Assembly: GCF_012163145.1 (NCBI RefSeq)
Contig: NZ_JAAVTX010000004.1
Span: 62,001 to 126,000 of the forward strand
DNA: 64,000 bases
Origin: Falsiroseomonas frigidaquae
GTDB lineage: Bacteria > Pseudomonadota > Alphaproteobacteria > Acetobacterales > Acetobacteraceae
Direction of reading: 5' to 3'
The notes beneath the pieces are model-generated. The model saw only the letters and a list, made by a program, of their open reading frames with translations. It was not told the DNA's origin and did no database searches. Below are positions 1 to 8,396 of this stretch, piece after piece. The stretch's first letter is position 1, and every line of letters begins with the position of its first letter. The translations under genes were made by a program, and so were the position numbers.

Positions 1-1
1 T

Positions 2-1306
2 CTGGTGCAGGCGGAATTCGGCCTGTGCTGCCCGGTCTCCATGACCGACAGCCTGGCCCGCACGCTGCGCCGCTTCGGCGACCCGGCGCTGGTCGCCCGC
101 TACCTGCCCGGGCTGACCAGCCAGGATCTGGATGCGCTGGACCAGGGCGCGATGTTCATGACGGAACAGGGCGCCGGCAGCGACATCGCGGCCACCGCCG
201 TGATGGCCGCGCCGAATGCGGATGGAAGCTGGGCGCTGACCGGCGACAAGTGGTTCTGCTCCAACCCCGATGCCGGCCTGGCCATGGTGCTGGCGCGGCG
301 CCAGGGGGCTGAGCAGGGTGCGGGGCCGGGGCTTGCCGGTGTCTCCCTGTTCCTGCTGCCCCGGGTCCTGCCGGATGGCACGGAGAACGCCTACCGCATC
401 CTGCGCCTGAAGCCGAAGCTCGGCACCCGGTCCATGGCCAGCGGCGAGATCCGGCTGGAGGGGGCGACTGCCTACCTGGTCGGCGACCCGGCGGCCGGCT
501 TCCGGCAGATGGCCGACATGGTCAACAATTCCCGCCTCTCCAACGGTATGCGCGCCGCCGGCCTGATGCGCCGCGCCGTGACGGAAGCGCTGTATGTGGC
601 GCATCGCCGCCGCGCCTTCGGCCAGCGCCTGGTGGACATGCCGCTGATGCGCCGGCAATTGGCAAAGATGCTGCTGCCGATGGAGCAGGCGCGCAGCCTG
701 ATGTTCCAGACGGCGGAGGCGCTGCGCCGATCCGATGCCGGGGAGGAAGGCGCCTACCCCCTGCTCCGCATCCTGACGCCATTGCTGAAATTCCGCGCCT
801 GCCGCGACGCCCGCCGCGTCACCGGCGATGCGATGGAGGTGCGCGGCGGCTGCGGCTACATCGAGGAATGGCCGGATGCCCGGCTGCTGCGGGACGCACA
901 TCTCGGCAGCATCTGGGAAGGCACCAGCAACATCGTGGCGCTGGACGTGCTGCGCGCGGCAAAACGGGAGGCGGCGCTGCCGGTGCTGCGCCGGCATGTC
1001 ATGGCGCTGCTCGGCAATGCCCCTGCCCTGCCCGAAGCGCCGGCGGCACTGGACCGCGCCGTGGCGCTGGCCGAACGGGCGCAGGAGAACCCGGCTTTGG
1101 CCCGCCAGGCGGCCTCCGCCCTGTACCATTTGACCTCCGCCGCCGCGATGGCGTGGGAGGCGGCGCGGCTGGAGGATGCCGGGCGGCTGGAACTCGCCCG
1201 GCTGGTGCTGCGCCACCGCGTGCTGCCGCGCGACCCGCTGGCGGCGGAGGATGAGGCGGTGCCGGAGGGGATCGCAGCGGGGCTGTTGCCCGACCCCGGC
1301 ACCTGA
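2..1306 (+). CDS. Acyl-CoA dehydrogenase family protein, 5'-truncated by the window edge
   Basis: Flavoprotein that desaturates an acyl-CoA thioester and passes electrons to ETF. The frame is already open at the window edge and the visible protein (434 residues) lacks the N-terminal helical domain, so the true start lies outside. Visible: the middle-domain block MTEQGAGSD at about residues 57-65, then WFCSNPD, and the C-terminal helical domain with RGGCGYIEEWP and SIWEGTSNI. The WEGTSNI block and the extended C-terminus recall the AidB-like branch; the substrate cannot be read from sequence. The stop lies 4 nt from the convergent receptor gene, so no terminator fits between them. Confidence 0.9.
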   Translation: MVQAEFGLCCPVSMTDSLARTLRRFGDPALVARYLPGLTSQDLDALDQGAMFMTEQGAGSDIAATAVMAAPNADGSWALTGDKWFCSNPDAGLAMVLARRQGAEQGAGPGLAGVSLFLLPRVLPDGTENAYRILRLKPKLGTRSMASGEIRLEGATAYLVGDPAAGFRQMADMVNNSRLSNGMRAAGLMRRAVTEALYVAHRRRAFGQRLVDMPLMRRQLAKMLLPMEQARSLMFQTAEALRRSDAGEEGAYPLLRILTPLLKFRACRDARRVTGDAMEVRGGCGYIEEWPDARLLRDAHLGSIWEGTSNIVALDVLRAAKREAALPVLRRHVMALLGNAPALPEAPAALDRAVALAERAQENPALARQAASALYHLTSAAAMAWEAARLEDAGRLELARLVLRHRVLPRDPLAAEDEAVPEGIAAGLLPDPGT

Positions 1307-1310
1307 CACT

Positions 1311-2318
1311 TCAGCTGGCCCGGATGCCCGCCGCGCGGACCAGCGGTTCCCACACCGCAATCTCGCTGGCGAGGTAGGCGGCGGCCGATTCCGGGGTGCT
1401 GTCGGAGACCACCTGCATGGTGAAGCCCAGCAGCCGCTCCTTCACCGCCGGGATGTTCACCGCCGCATTCACCGCCCGGTTGACCTGCTGGATGATGGCC
1501 GGCGGCGTGCCGCTGCGCGCCATCACCATGTGCCAGGTATAGGCCTCGTAGCCCGCAACGCCCTGCTCGATCATGGTCGGGATGTTCGGCGCGAGCGGCG
1601 AGCGCTGCTTCGTGCTGATCCCCAGCGCCCGCAACTGCCCGGACCGCGCATAGGGCAGCGCGGAGGCGGCGATGTCGAAGATCATCGGCACCCGGCCGGA
1701 CAACACATCCGGCAGCGCGGCGGAACTGCCGCGATACGGCACATGGTTCACCCGCAGCCCGCCGGCCGCATGCAGGAACAGCTCCGTCGCCAGGTGCACC
1801 GCGCCGCCATTGCCCGAGGAGGCGTAGTCGTACTTGCCGGGATTGGCGCGCAGCACGGCGATGAACTCGGCCAGGTTCCGGGCCGGGAAATCATTGTTCA
1901 CCAGCAGCACCACCGGCACCTGGCCGACCAGCGCGCAGGGCGTGAAATCCGCGATTGGGTCGAAGGGCAGCGTCGGGAACATCGCCCGCGTCACCGCATG
2001 CGCCACGGTGGTGTACAGCAGCATGGACCCGTCCTGCGGACCCTTGGCCACCACATCCGTGCCGATCACCACACCGGACCCGGTGCGGTTCTCCACCACG
2101 ATGCGGTTGGGCAGCGCCTTCGACATTTCCTCCGCGATCAGGCGCCCCGGTACATCGGTGGGGCCGCCAGCGGCGAAGGGGACGATCATGCGGACCGGCT
2201 GGCTGGGCCAGGTACCCTGCGCCGCGGCGCCGCGCGGCAGCAAGGCGGGGGTGGCCAGCGCGGCGGCGCCGAGCGCCAGCGCGCTGCGGCGACCGAAGAT
2301 CGGATCTTTCATGAACAT
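1311..2318 (-). CDS. Tripartite tricarboxylate transporter receptor (Bug/TctC family), first of a tandem pair
   Basis: Periplasmic solute receptor of the Bug family (about 300 residues after signal removal), which binds carboxylates or related small acids. The N-terminus has a twin-arginine motif (GRRSALAL) and an alanine-rich hydrophobic stretch ending AAAQG, a Tat-type export signal. Family blocks seen: VRMIVPFAAGGPTDV, IVVENRTGSG and YASSGNGG. The ATG at 2318 follows GGGGAGA; an ATG at 2312 is an alternative. The frame stays open upstream to 2393 but without family sequence. No TctA/TctB membrane genes are nearby, so the receptor is an orphan. It is a paralogue of the next gene, on the same strand. 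Confidence 0.92.
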   Translation of the reverse strand: MFMKDPIFGRRSALALGAAALATPALLPRGAAAQGTWPSQPVRMIVPFAAGGPTDVPGRLIAEEMSKALPNRIVVENRTGSGVVIGTDVVAKGPQDGSMLLYTTVAHAVTRAMFPTLPFDPIADFTPCALVGQVPVVLLVNNDFPARNLAEFIAVLRANPGKYDYASSGNGGAVHLATELFLHAAGGLRVNHVPYRGSSAALPDVLSGRVPMIFDIAASALPYARSGQLRALGISTKQRSPLAPNIPTMIEQGVAGYEAYTWHMVMARSGTPPAIIQQVNRAVNAAVNIPAVKERLLGFTMQVVSDSTPESAAAYLASEIAVWEPLVRAAGIRAS

Positions 2319-2443
2319 GCTCTCCCCTCGGGCGAGATTGCCGCCCGTTGATTTATGGGCGGAACAGTCGGGGAGAGTGTGGGCCGGCGTCAACCGACGA
2401 TCGCCGGGGCAGCCTCCGGGGCGGGCACGCCCCCCTCACGCAA

Positions 2444-2470
2444 CCCTCTCCCCCCGTCGGGGGGAGAGGG
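2444..2470 (-). terminator. Palindromic hairpin, CCCTCTCCCC family
   Basis: Perfect 12-bp inverted repeat, CCCTCTCCCCCC (2444-2455) with GGGGGGAGAGGG (2459-2470), 3-nt loop. It lies 13 nt past the stop of the upstream minus-strand receptor gene and before the downstream one, so it probably ends or attenuates transcription between the two. It is followed by only two U residues on that strand, so it is not a textbook intrinsic terminator. The same palindrome recurs at 7463-7487 and 14514-14543. Confidence 0.6.
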
Positions 2471-2482
2471 CTTTCGCGGGTG

Positions 2483-3472
2483 CTAGTTGATGGTGATATT
2501 GGCTTCGCGCACCACCGATGACCACTTCCGGGTCTCCTCCCGCAGCCAGGCGGCAGCCGAATCCGGCGTGCTGTCGGTGACCAGGCGCATCGCCAGGTCG
2601 GACAGGCGCTGCTGCACCGCGGCCTCGCCGGCCACCTGCATGAAGGCGCGGTTCACCGTCTGGACCACATCGGCCGGAGTGCCCTTGGGCGCCATGACCA
2701 TGTGCCAGGTATAGGCCTCGAGCCCCGGGAAGCCGGCTTCCGCCGTGGTCGGCACATCGGGAAGCTGCGGCATGCGGGAGCTGTCCATCACCGCCAGGGC
2801 ACGCGTCTCGCCGCTCTGGACATAGGACAGCGCGGAGGTGGCGACATCGACGATCAGCGGGATGGTGCCGTTCAGCACATCCGGCATCGCCGCCGCCGTG
2901 CCGCGATAGGGCACGTGCAGGGCGCGGGCATCCATCGACCGCAGCATCAGCTCCGTCGCCAGATGCAGCGCGCCGCCATTGCCGGAGGAGGCATAGGTCA
3001 TGCCGCCCGGATCGGCCTTCAGCGCCGCCTGCAGCCCGCGCAGGTCGCGCACCGGGGAGCTCCGGCCGACGGTGACCAGCATCGGGATCACGCCGACCAG
3101 CGCCACCGGCACGAAATCCGCCTCGGGGTCGAAGGGCAGGCGCTGGAACAGGGCGCGCAGTACCGCATGCGCCACGGTCGTATACAGGAAGGTGTGGCCG
3201 TCCGTGGCCTTGGCCACCACTTCCGTCCCCACCAGCACGCCGGCGCCGGTGCGGTTCTCGACGATCACGCGCTGCGGCAGGTTGGCGCCGATGCGCTCGG
3301 CGAACAGGCGGGCCGGGATGTCGGTCGGGCCGCCGGCGGCGAAGGGCACCACCAGGCGCATCGGCTGGTTCGGCCAACTGCCCTGGGCGCGGGCGGCGGA
3401 GGTGAAGGCGGGGGCGGCCAGCGGGGCGGCGATTGCGGCCATGCCGGCGCCGAGAATTTGGCGGCGATTCAT
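2483..3472 (-). CDS. Bug/TctC family receptor, second of a tandem pair
   Basis: Full-length receptor of 329 residues starting MNRRQILGAG, a short twin-arginine signal with cleavage likely after SAARA. Shared with its neighbour at 1311-2318: VPFAAGGPTDIPARL, VENRTGAGVLVGT, SGNGGALHLATEL, EAYTWHMVMA and DSTPDSAAAWL. These point to an old tandem duplication. Differences cluster in the ligand-cleft half, so the two may bind different acids. The gene reads from the side of the diaminopropionate lyase gene, 84 nt downstream of its stop on the same strand, so both may serve uptake and breakdown of one compound class. No specific ligand can be assigned. Confidence 0.92.
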   Translation of the reverse strand: MNRRQILGAGMAAIAAPLAAPAFTSAARAQGSWPNQPMRLVVPFAAGGPTDIPARLFAERIGANLPQRVIVENRTGAGVLVGTEVVAKATDGHTFLYTTVAHAVLRALFQRLPFDPEADFVPVALVGVIPMLVTVGRSSPVRDLRGLQAALKADPGGMTYASSGNGGALHLATELMLRSMDARALHVPYRGTAAAMPDVLNGTIPLIVDVATSALSYVQSGETRALAVMDSSRMPQLPDVPTTAEAGFPGLEAYTWHMVMAPKGTPADVVQTVNRAFMQVAGEAAVQQRLSDLAMRLVTDSTPDSAAAWLREETRKWSSVVREANITIN

Positions 3473-3556
3473 GCGGCGGGTCTCTCCGTAAGGTCGTTCA
3501 GGCAGCGCCGAAGCGCCGCCGTGGTTCCCCGCATGTCGCGCTGCAACAATCCAACG

Positions 3557-4726
3557 TCAATCCGATTGGTCTATCAACCTTGCGTAGAGCTCCGGGTCCG
3601 TGGCGCCCTCGGTTCCGAACAGCAGCACCCGGCTTTCAGTGCCCAGTCCCAGCATGATCCGGGTCATCGGCTCCCGCGCCGCCAGCAGCAGGGCGGCGAG
3701 CCCGGCCACGGCGCTTTCGCCCGCGACGATCTTCGGGGTGCGCCGGGCCAGCAGGCGCATGCAATCCACGGCGCTGTCGTCGGAGACGGCCATGAAGGCG
3801 AAGGCGCCGCGCTCCAGCTCCTGCCAGGCGAGCAGGCTCGGCTCGCCGCAGGCCAGGCCCGCCATCAGCGTGTCCAACTCGCCCTCCACCGTCACCGCTT
3901 CCCCGGCCTCGGCGCTGGCGAGCAGGCAGGCGGCCTTCTCCGGCTCCACCACGATGACCTTCACATCCGGCCCGAAGCGGGCGCGGAGCTGGATGGAGAC
4001 CGCGGCCGCCACGCCGCCGACGCCGCCCTGGATGAAGGCGTGGGTCGGCGCCTGGCCGTCCAACTGGTCCGCCGCCTCATCGACCATGACGCGGTAGCCC
4101 TGCATCACGTCGCGCGGGACCTCGGTATAGCCCTCATAGGAGGTGTCGGAGACGACAAACCAGTTCTCCGCCTCGGCCGTGCGGGCGGCTTCGCGCACGG
4201 CGTCGTCATAGTTGCCCGGGACCACCCGGATCTCGGCGCCGTATTTCGCGATGGCGTCGCGGCGGCCCTGGCTGACCGTCTCATGCACGAAGATGACGCA
4301 GCGGCAGCCGAAGCGCTGGGCGCCCCAGGCGACGGAGCGGCCATGGTTGCCATCCGTCGCGCAGGTCACGGTGATGCCGCGCAGCGCGTCGCGATGCGCG
4401 CCGCCGGCCAGCTCCGCGCTGGTCGCGGCATTCGCCACGCCGCGCCGCGCCAGTTCCGCCACCAGCAGCCGCGCCACCGCATAGGCGCCGCCCAGCGCCT
4501 TGAAGCTGCCGAGACCGAAGCGGCCGGCCTCATCCTTCCAATGCACCGCCGCCACCCGCGCCTCGGTGGCCACATCCTCCAGCTTCAGCAGGGGGGTCGG
4601 CGCATAGCCGGGCCAGGAGGCGATCTCCGCCTTGGCGCGACGGAAGCTGCCATCCGGCAGCACCACCACGCCGGGGGTGCCATGGCGGCGATTGAGCAGG
4701 AGGCGGGAGGGGCGATCGGGGATCAT
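3557..4726 (-). CDS. dpaL: Diaminopropionate ammonia-lyase-like PLP enzyme
   Basis: Fold-type II PLP enzyme expected to convert 2,3-diaminopropionate to pyruvate and ammonia in the cytoplasm. The 389-residue length matches the family (about 400). Seen: YAPTPLLKLEDVA near the start, the PLP lysine Lys76 in RFGLGSFKALGGAYA, ATDGNHGRSVAWGAQ, a glycine-rich phosphate loop GGVGGVAAAV, and GLGTESRVLLFGTEG near the end. The start chosen is ATG 4726 (MIPDRPSR); the longer upstream frame has no family sequence and would run into the divergent gene. Threonine dehydratase is the main alternative, but the KDE..RFGLGSFK block and the length favour the DpaL branch. Confidence 0.82.
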   Translation of the reverse strand: MIPDRPSRLLLNRRHGTPGVVVLPDGSFRRAKAEIASWPGYAPTPLLKLEDVATEARVAAVHWKDEAGRFGLGSFKALGGAYAVARLLVAELARRGVANAATSAELAGGAHRDALRGITVTCATDGNHGRSVAWGAQRFGCRCVIFVHETVSQGRRDAIAKYGAEIRVVPGNYDDAVREAARTAEAENWFVVSDTSYEGYTEVPRDVMQGYRVMVDEAADQLDGQAPTHAFIQGGVGGVAAAVSIQLRARFGPDVKVIVVEPEKAACLLASAEAGEAVTVEGELDTLMAGLACGEPSLLAWQELERGAFAFMAVSDDSAVDCMRLLARRTPKIVAGESAVAGLAALLLAAREPMTRIMLGLGTESRVLLFGTEGATDPELYARLIDQSD

Positions 4727-4811
4727 GCGGCGGAGAGTGGCGCGCCGGCCCCTGTCCCGGCAAGTTGCCCTCGGGCGAGTCGCGCCAGTTGATGAAGAAG
4801 GGAAGAGAAGC

Positions 4812-5852
4812 ATGCAGGTCACCATCCTGGGCGGCGGCGGGTTCCTGGGCCGCAGGCTGGCGGCGCGGCTGGCGGCGGATGCCGCGGTGGGCGGCCAGCG
4901 CATCACCGGGCTGACCCTGTTCGACCTGCACCAGCCGGCGCCGCTGGAGGCTCCCTTCCCGGTCCGCTGCCTGGCCGGCGACGTGGCCGATGCATCCGTG
5001 CTGGCGCAGGCGATTCCGCCCGGCACCGGGCTGGTGGTGCACCTGGCCGCCGTTGTCTCCGCCGCGGCGGAGGCCGATTACGACCTGGGCATCCGGGTCA
5101 ACATCGCCGGGACGCAGGCGCTGATCGATGTCTGCCGGAAGCTGGTGTCCGATGACCGCAGGGCCGAAGGGCCCGAAGGTCTGAATCGGCCGCCCGGCCA
5201 AAGGCCGCCGCGGGTGGTCTTCACCTCCTCCGTCGCCTCCTTCGATGGCGGCCAAGCGGCGATGGTGCCGGATGAGGCGCGGCAGCTGCCCACCAACAGC
5301 TACGGCGCGCAGAAGGCGATCGGCGAATTGCTGCTGGCGGATGCGACGCGGCGCGGCTTCCTGGACGTGGTCTCGATCCGCCTGCCGACGGTGATGGTGC
5401 GGCCGGGTCGGCCGAATCGCGCGGCCAGTTCCTTCGTCTCCGCGGTGCTGCGGGAACCGCTGCTGGGCCTGCCGGCGCAGTATCCGGTGGCGGAGGATTT
5501 CCGCGTCTGGGTCTGTTCCCCGCGCCGCGCGGTGGATTGGCTGGCGCATGCCGCCGGGATGGATACCGCGAAACTCGGCCGCGACCGCGGCATCAACCCG
5601 CCCGGCCTGTCCGCCTCCATCGCGGAGATGCTGGCGGCGCTGGAGGAGGTGGCGGGGCCGCAGGCCCGCGCCCTGGCCCGGCACGTGCCGGATGCGGAGG
5701 TGGAGGCGATCGTCGCCGGCTGGCCCGCCGCCTTCGCCGCGACGCGCGCCCCCGGCCTCGGCTTCGTCCGCTCAGAACCGCTGACGGAGATCCTGCGCGC
5801 CTTCATCGCGGATGATCTCGAAGCCACGCGCCGGGACCGCGAGGCCGGCTGA
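4812..5852 (+). CDS. denD: D-erythronate dehydrogenase-like NAD-dependent epimerase/dehydratase
   Basis: Extended-SDR oxidoreductase of 346 residues. The Rossmann motif GGGGFLGRRL is near residue 6 and the catalytic Tyr-Lys pair is in PTNSYGAQKAIGELLL. RLPTVMVRPGRPNRAASSF and the REPL block are the pattern of DenD proteins, which oxidise D-erythronate to 2-keto-erythronate in four-carbon acid sugar catabolism. ATG 4812 follows GGGAAGAGAAG and matches the conserved N-terminus. A 12-15 residue insert rich in Pro, Gly and Arg (5156-5206) precedes PRVVFTSS, probably a surface loop. The partners of the pathway (DenK, OtnC/OtnI) are not next to it. The 3' end overlaps the convergent gene by 81 bp. 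Confidence 0.75.
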   Translation: MQVTILGGGGFLGRRLAARLAADAAVGGQRITGLTLFDLHQPAPLEAPFPVRCLAGDVADASVLAQAIPPGTGLVVHLAAVVSAAAEADYDLGIRVNIAGTQALIDVCRKLVSDDRRAEGPEGLNRPPGQRPPRVVFTSSVASFDGGQAAMVPDEARQLPTNSYGAQKAIGELLLADATRRGFLDVVSIRLPTVMVRPGRPNRAASSFVSAVLREPLLGLPAQYPVAEDFRVWVCSPRRAVDWLAHAAGMDTAKLGRDRGINPPGLSASIAEMLAALEEVAGPQARALARHVPDAEVEAIVAGWPAAFAATRAPGLGFVRSEPLTEILRAFIADDLEATRRDREAG

Positions 5853-6284
5853 CGGCGCGGCATCACGCGACAGCGGGCCCGGCTGCAGCACCAGGCAGAG
5901 CGGGATGGTCATCGCGGCGCGCACCGCCTCCAGCAGCGGGGGCGCCATGCGGCCGCGGGACATGTCGTGCGGGAACCAGCCGATCAGCACCGGCGCGGCC
6001 TGCCTTGGCGGCACCGTCACCGGCTCCGCCGGCGCCTCCACGATGCCGGGCAGGCGGATGCCGGCCAGCACGGCGGCGGGCCAGGGATGCGGGTTGCGGA
6101 CCGTCATCCAGTATTCGGTACGCGCCGCCTGCGGCGGTTCCGTCTGCACCACCAGGTCGAATCGCTCCGCCACGAGGTGGCTGTCCTTGGCCTCGAGCCG
6201 GCAGGGGAAGGCTGTCTGCGCCGCGGCCGGGGTGGCGGCCAGCAGCAGCAGGGTGGCGGCGAAGGCGGGGCGAAAGCGGATCAT
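5772..6284 (-). CDS. Small secreted protein of unknown function
   Basis: 170 residues with a clear Sec signal (MIRFRPAFAATLLLLAATPA, cleavage likely after AAAQ). The mature part has two cysteines (FPCRLEAKD and IPLCLVLQP) that could form one disulphide, and beta-strand-like stretches (DLVVQTEPP, YWMTVRNPHPW). I recognise no family. The start is supported by GGAGAG 7 nt upstream. The last 27 codons lie antisense to the end of the denD-like gene, an unusually long convergent overlap. The long open frame, signal and SD argue that it is real. Confidence 0.6.
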   Translation of the reverse strand: MIRFRPAFAATLLLLAATPAAAQTAFPCRLEAKDSHLVAERFDLVVQTEPPQAARTEYWMTVRNPHPWPAAVLAGIRLPGIVEAPAEPVTVPPRQAAPVLIGWFPHDMSRGRMAPPLLEAVRAAMTIPLCLVLQPGPLSRDAAPSAGLAVPARGFEIIRDEGAQDLRQRF

Positions 6285-6372
6285 CGGGGTCTCTCCTGCA
6301 CTGACGGCAGGATGCGGCGCCGGGCGCGGAGCAGGCCAAGACGCGCTGCCTTTCGGGCCGATTGGCTGCGCC

Positions 6373-6400
6373 TTGGGCCGGACGTTGCGTCAGGTAGAAT
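6373..6400 (+). promoter_or_regulatory. Putative sigma-70 type promoter
   Basis: TTGGGC (6373-6378), a 16-nt spacer and TAGAAT (6395-6400), in the divergent gap between the small secreted protein and the third Bug receptor. It would give a leader of about 75 nt for the receptor. The same hexamer pairing (TTGGCG, 16 nt, TAGAAT) occurs at 28068-28095. By eye only. Confidence 0.4.
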
Positions 6401-6481
6401 GATTTATGAAGCGAGTTCAAGCCGTTGCATGCCGCGCAGTCCGGCGTCATGCTGCCGGAAATCGTCCCGGGAGGACCCGCC

Positions 6482-7453
6482 ATGACCACCCGCCGCACCC
6501 TGTTGGGTGTCGCCGCCGCATCCGTCGCCACCCTCGCCGCGCCGCGGCTCGCCCAGGCCGCCTGGCCGGGCGACCGCGCCATCGAGGTGATCGTCCCCTT
6601 CCCGCCGGGCGGCGGCGTGGACAACATGGTGCGCCCCATCGTGCATTTCGTGACGCCGCGCCTGCCCGGTGCGCGATTCGCCATCGTCAACCGCCCCGGC
6701 GCCGCCGGGCAGCTGGGGTTCGAGGCGTTGTTCAACGCGGCGCCGGATGGCTACACGCTGGGCGCGCTGACCAACACCGCCATGCATGCCATCGCGGTGG
6801 AACGCACCCCCCGCTACAAGCCGGAGGACTTCACCTACATCGCCAATGTGGTGGATGACCCGGGCGGATTGTGGGTTCGCGCCGACAGCCCCTGGCGCAC
6901 GCTGGACGACCTCAAGGAAGCCGCGAAGAAGGACCCGGAGGGAATCGGCGTCGGCACCGCCGGCATCGGCTCCGACGACCACATGCTGCAGCTCAGCTTC
7001 GAGGAAGCGGCCGGCGTGCGGCTGCTGCACATCCCCTACAACGGCACCGCGCCGGTGCAGCGGGACGTGCTGGGCGGCAGCCTGAAGGTGGGCAGCTTCA
7101 ACATGAGCGAGGGCGTGGCGCTGATGCGCGAAGGCCGCATCCGCTGCCTGGCGCAGGGCGGGCCGCAGCGCTGGGCGCCGACCGGCCAGGTGCCGACCTT
7201 CAAGGAACAGGGCTACGACGTGCTCGGCGGTTCCGCCCGCGGCATCGGCGCCCCGCCCGGCCTGCCGGAGGAAATCCGCGTGAAGCTGGAGACGGCCTTC
7301 CGCGAGGCGATGGCCGACCCCGCGCTGATCGCCGATGCCGAGCGCACCGGCCTGCCGCTGCGGCCCCTGGTGGGCAAGGACTACCGCGACATGATGCGGG
7401 CCGACCACGCGGTGCTGCAGGGGCTGTGGCAGCGGCGGCCCTGGCGGCAGTAG
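6482..7453 (+). CDS. Bug/TctC family receptor, plus strand, third copy
   Basis: 323 residues starting MTTRRTLLGVAAASVATLAA, a twin-arginine export signal ending at AQA. It belongs to a more divergent Bug branch than the 1.3-3.5 kb pair: the ligand-loop block is VIVPFPPGGGVDNMVRPIV, and the second block GFEALFNAAPDGYTLGALTN has no canonical VENRxGAGG. ATG 6482 follows GGGAGGA with 6-nt spacing. It stands alone between a secreted protein and an SDR gene, and a hairpin follows its stop by 9 nt. No permease genes are adjacent. Confidence 0.9.
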   Translation: MTTRRTLLGVAAASVATLAAPRLAQAAWPGDRAIEVIVPFPPGGGVDNMVRPIVHFVTPRLPGARFAIVNRPGAAGQLGFEALFNAAPDGYTLGALTNTAMHAIAVERTPRYKPEDFTYIANVVDDPGGLWVRADSPWRTLDDLKEAAKKDPEGIGVGTAGIGSDDHMLQLSFEEAAGVRLLHIPYNGTAPVQRDVLGGSLKVGSFNMSEGVALMREGRIRCLAQGGPQRWAPTGQVPTFKEQGYDVLGGSARGIGAPPGLPEEIRVKLETAFREAMADPALIADAERTGLPLRPLVGKDYRDMMRADHAVLQGLWQRRPWRQ

Positions 7454-7462
7454 TTCGGCGAA

Positions 7463-7487
7463 CCCTCTCCCCCTGTGGGGGAGAGGG
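7463..7487. terminator. Bidirectional hairpin of the CCCTCTCCCC family
   Basis: Perfect 11-bp stem, CCCTCTCCCCC (7463-7473) with GGGGGAGAGGG (7477-7487), loop TGT. It lies between two convergent genes (stops at 7453 and 7499), so it can serve both as a shared terminator. It is the second near-identical copy of the palindrome at 2444-2470. Confidence 0.7.
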
Positions 7488-7498
7488 CTTGCCGGCTG

Positions 7499-8260
7499 TC
7501 AGATCCCGAAGCCGCCGGCCATGTTGAGGGTCTCGCCGGTGATGTAGCCGGCGGAAGGCCCGGCCAGGAAGCAGATGGTCTCCGCCACCTCCTCCAGCGT
7601 CGCGATGCGACGAATCGGGTGCGCGTCCAGGATGGCATCCCGGTCCGGCAATTCGCCGGCGACGTCGGCCGCCATGTCCGTCGGCATGATGCCCGGCTGC
7701 ACCACATTCACCGTGATGTTGCGCGGGCCCAGGTCGCGCGCGATGCCCTTCGCGTAGCCCGCCAGCGCCCATTTCGTGCCGGCATAATCGGCCACCCCCG
7801 CGAAGGGCACGACGGAGCCGAGGCGTGAGCCGACGAAGATGATGCGCCCGCCATCGCTCATCCGCGGCGCCGCCGCGCGGGTATTGGCGATGCTGCCCAG
7901 GACATTCACCTGCCATTGATGGTTGTAGCGGTCGCCATCGAGCGTGGGGTCATCGACGCGCTGGCCCTGGATGGCGATGCCGGCATTGTTCACCAGGATG
8001 TCGAGCCGGCCAAATTCGGCAAGCACCGCATCGACCAGCGGCCGGGCGGTGGCCAGGTCCGCCTGGTCGCTGCGGATGGCGATGGCGCGCGCCCCCTTCG
8101 CCTTCAGCTTCGCCACGACGGCCTGCGCCTTGTCGGCGGAGGCCGCATAGCTGATCGCGACATCCGCCCCCTGCGCGGCGAAGGCTTCCGCCGTGGCAGC
8201 GCCGAGGCCGCGGGAACCGCCGGTGACCAGGACGACCTTGCCCTTGAACGTGTTGGACAT
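7499..8260 (-). CDS. SDR-family short-chain oxidoreductase
   Basis: Classical SDR of 253 residues, an NAD(P)-dependent reductase/dehydrogenase of unassigned substrate. Seen: the cofactor motif TGGSRGLGAA near residue 12, NNAG in DILVNNAGIAI, catalytic Ser in IIFVGSRLGS, YAGTK (Tyr and Lys), and the C-terminal ITGETLNMAGG. ATG 8260 follows GAAGGGG and is preferred over ATG 8281. It is divergent from a TetR regulator, and a 16-bp palindrome lies 42 nt before its start, so repression by that regulator is the likely control, as in many SDR/TetR pairs. Confidence 0.9.
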   Translation of the reverse strand: MSNTFKGKVVLVTGGSRGLGAATAEAFAAQGADVAISYAASADKAQAVVAKLKAKGARAIAIRSDQADLATARPLVDAVLAEFGRLDILVNNAGIAIQGQRVDDPTLDGDRYNHQWQVNVLGSIANTRAAAPRMSDGGRIIFVGSRLGSVVPFAGVADYAGTKWALAGYAKGIARDLGPRNITVNVVQPGIMPTDMAADVAGELPDRDAILDAHPIRRIATLEEVAETICFLAGPSAGYITGETLNMAGGFGI

Positions 8261-8301
8261 GTGAACCCCTTCGGATGGCATGGGCACCTTCGCCCTGGAA
8301 A

Positions 8302-8317
8302 CGTAATGGCCATTACG
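8302..8317. promoter_or_regulatory. Perfect 16-bp palindrome, probable TetR operator
   Basis: CGTAATGGCCATTACG is a perfect dyad in the SDR/TetR intergenic region, centred about 50 nt from the SDR start. AT-rich palindromes of this length are typical operators of TetR dimers. It is much more AT-rich than its surroundings. Confidence 0.7.
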
Positions 8318-8361
8318 GTAACGTCTGGTATGAAATTCGACAGGGGCCGTCAAGCCGTTTA

Positions 8362-8375
8362 ATAATGCTCGTTAT
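8362..8375. promoter_or_regulatory. Degenerate second operator-like dyad
   Basis: ATAATGCTCGTTAT, with five of seven pairs complementary and the same TAATG...TTA outline as the perfect palindrome at 8302-8317. It lies 21 nt before the TetR start codon, where binding would autoregulate the repressor. Confidence 0.4.
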
Positions 8376-8396
8376 GAAAAAGGTCGGGTCCAGCTG

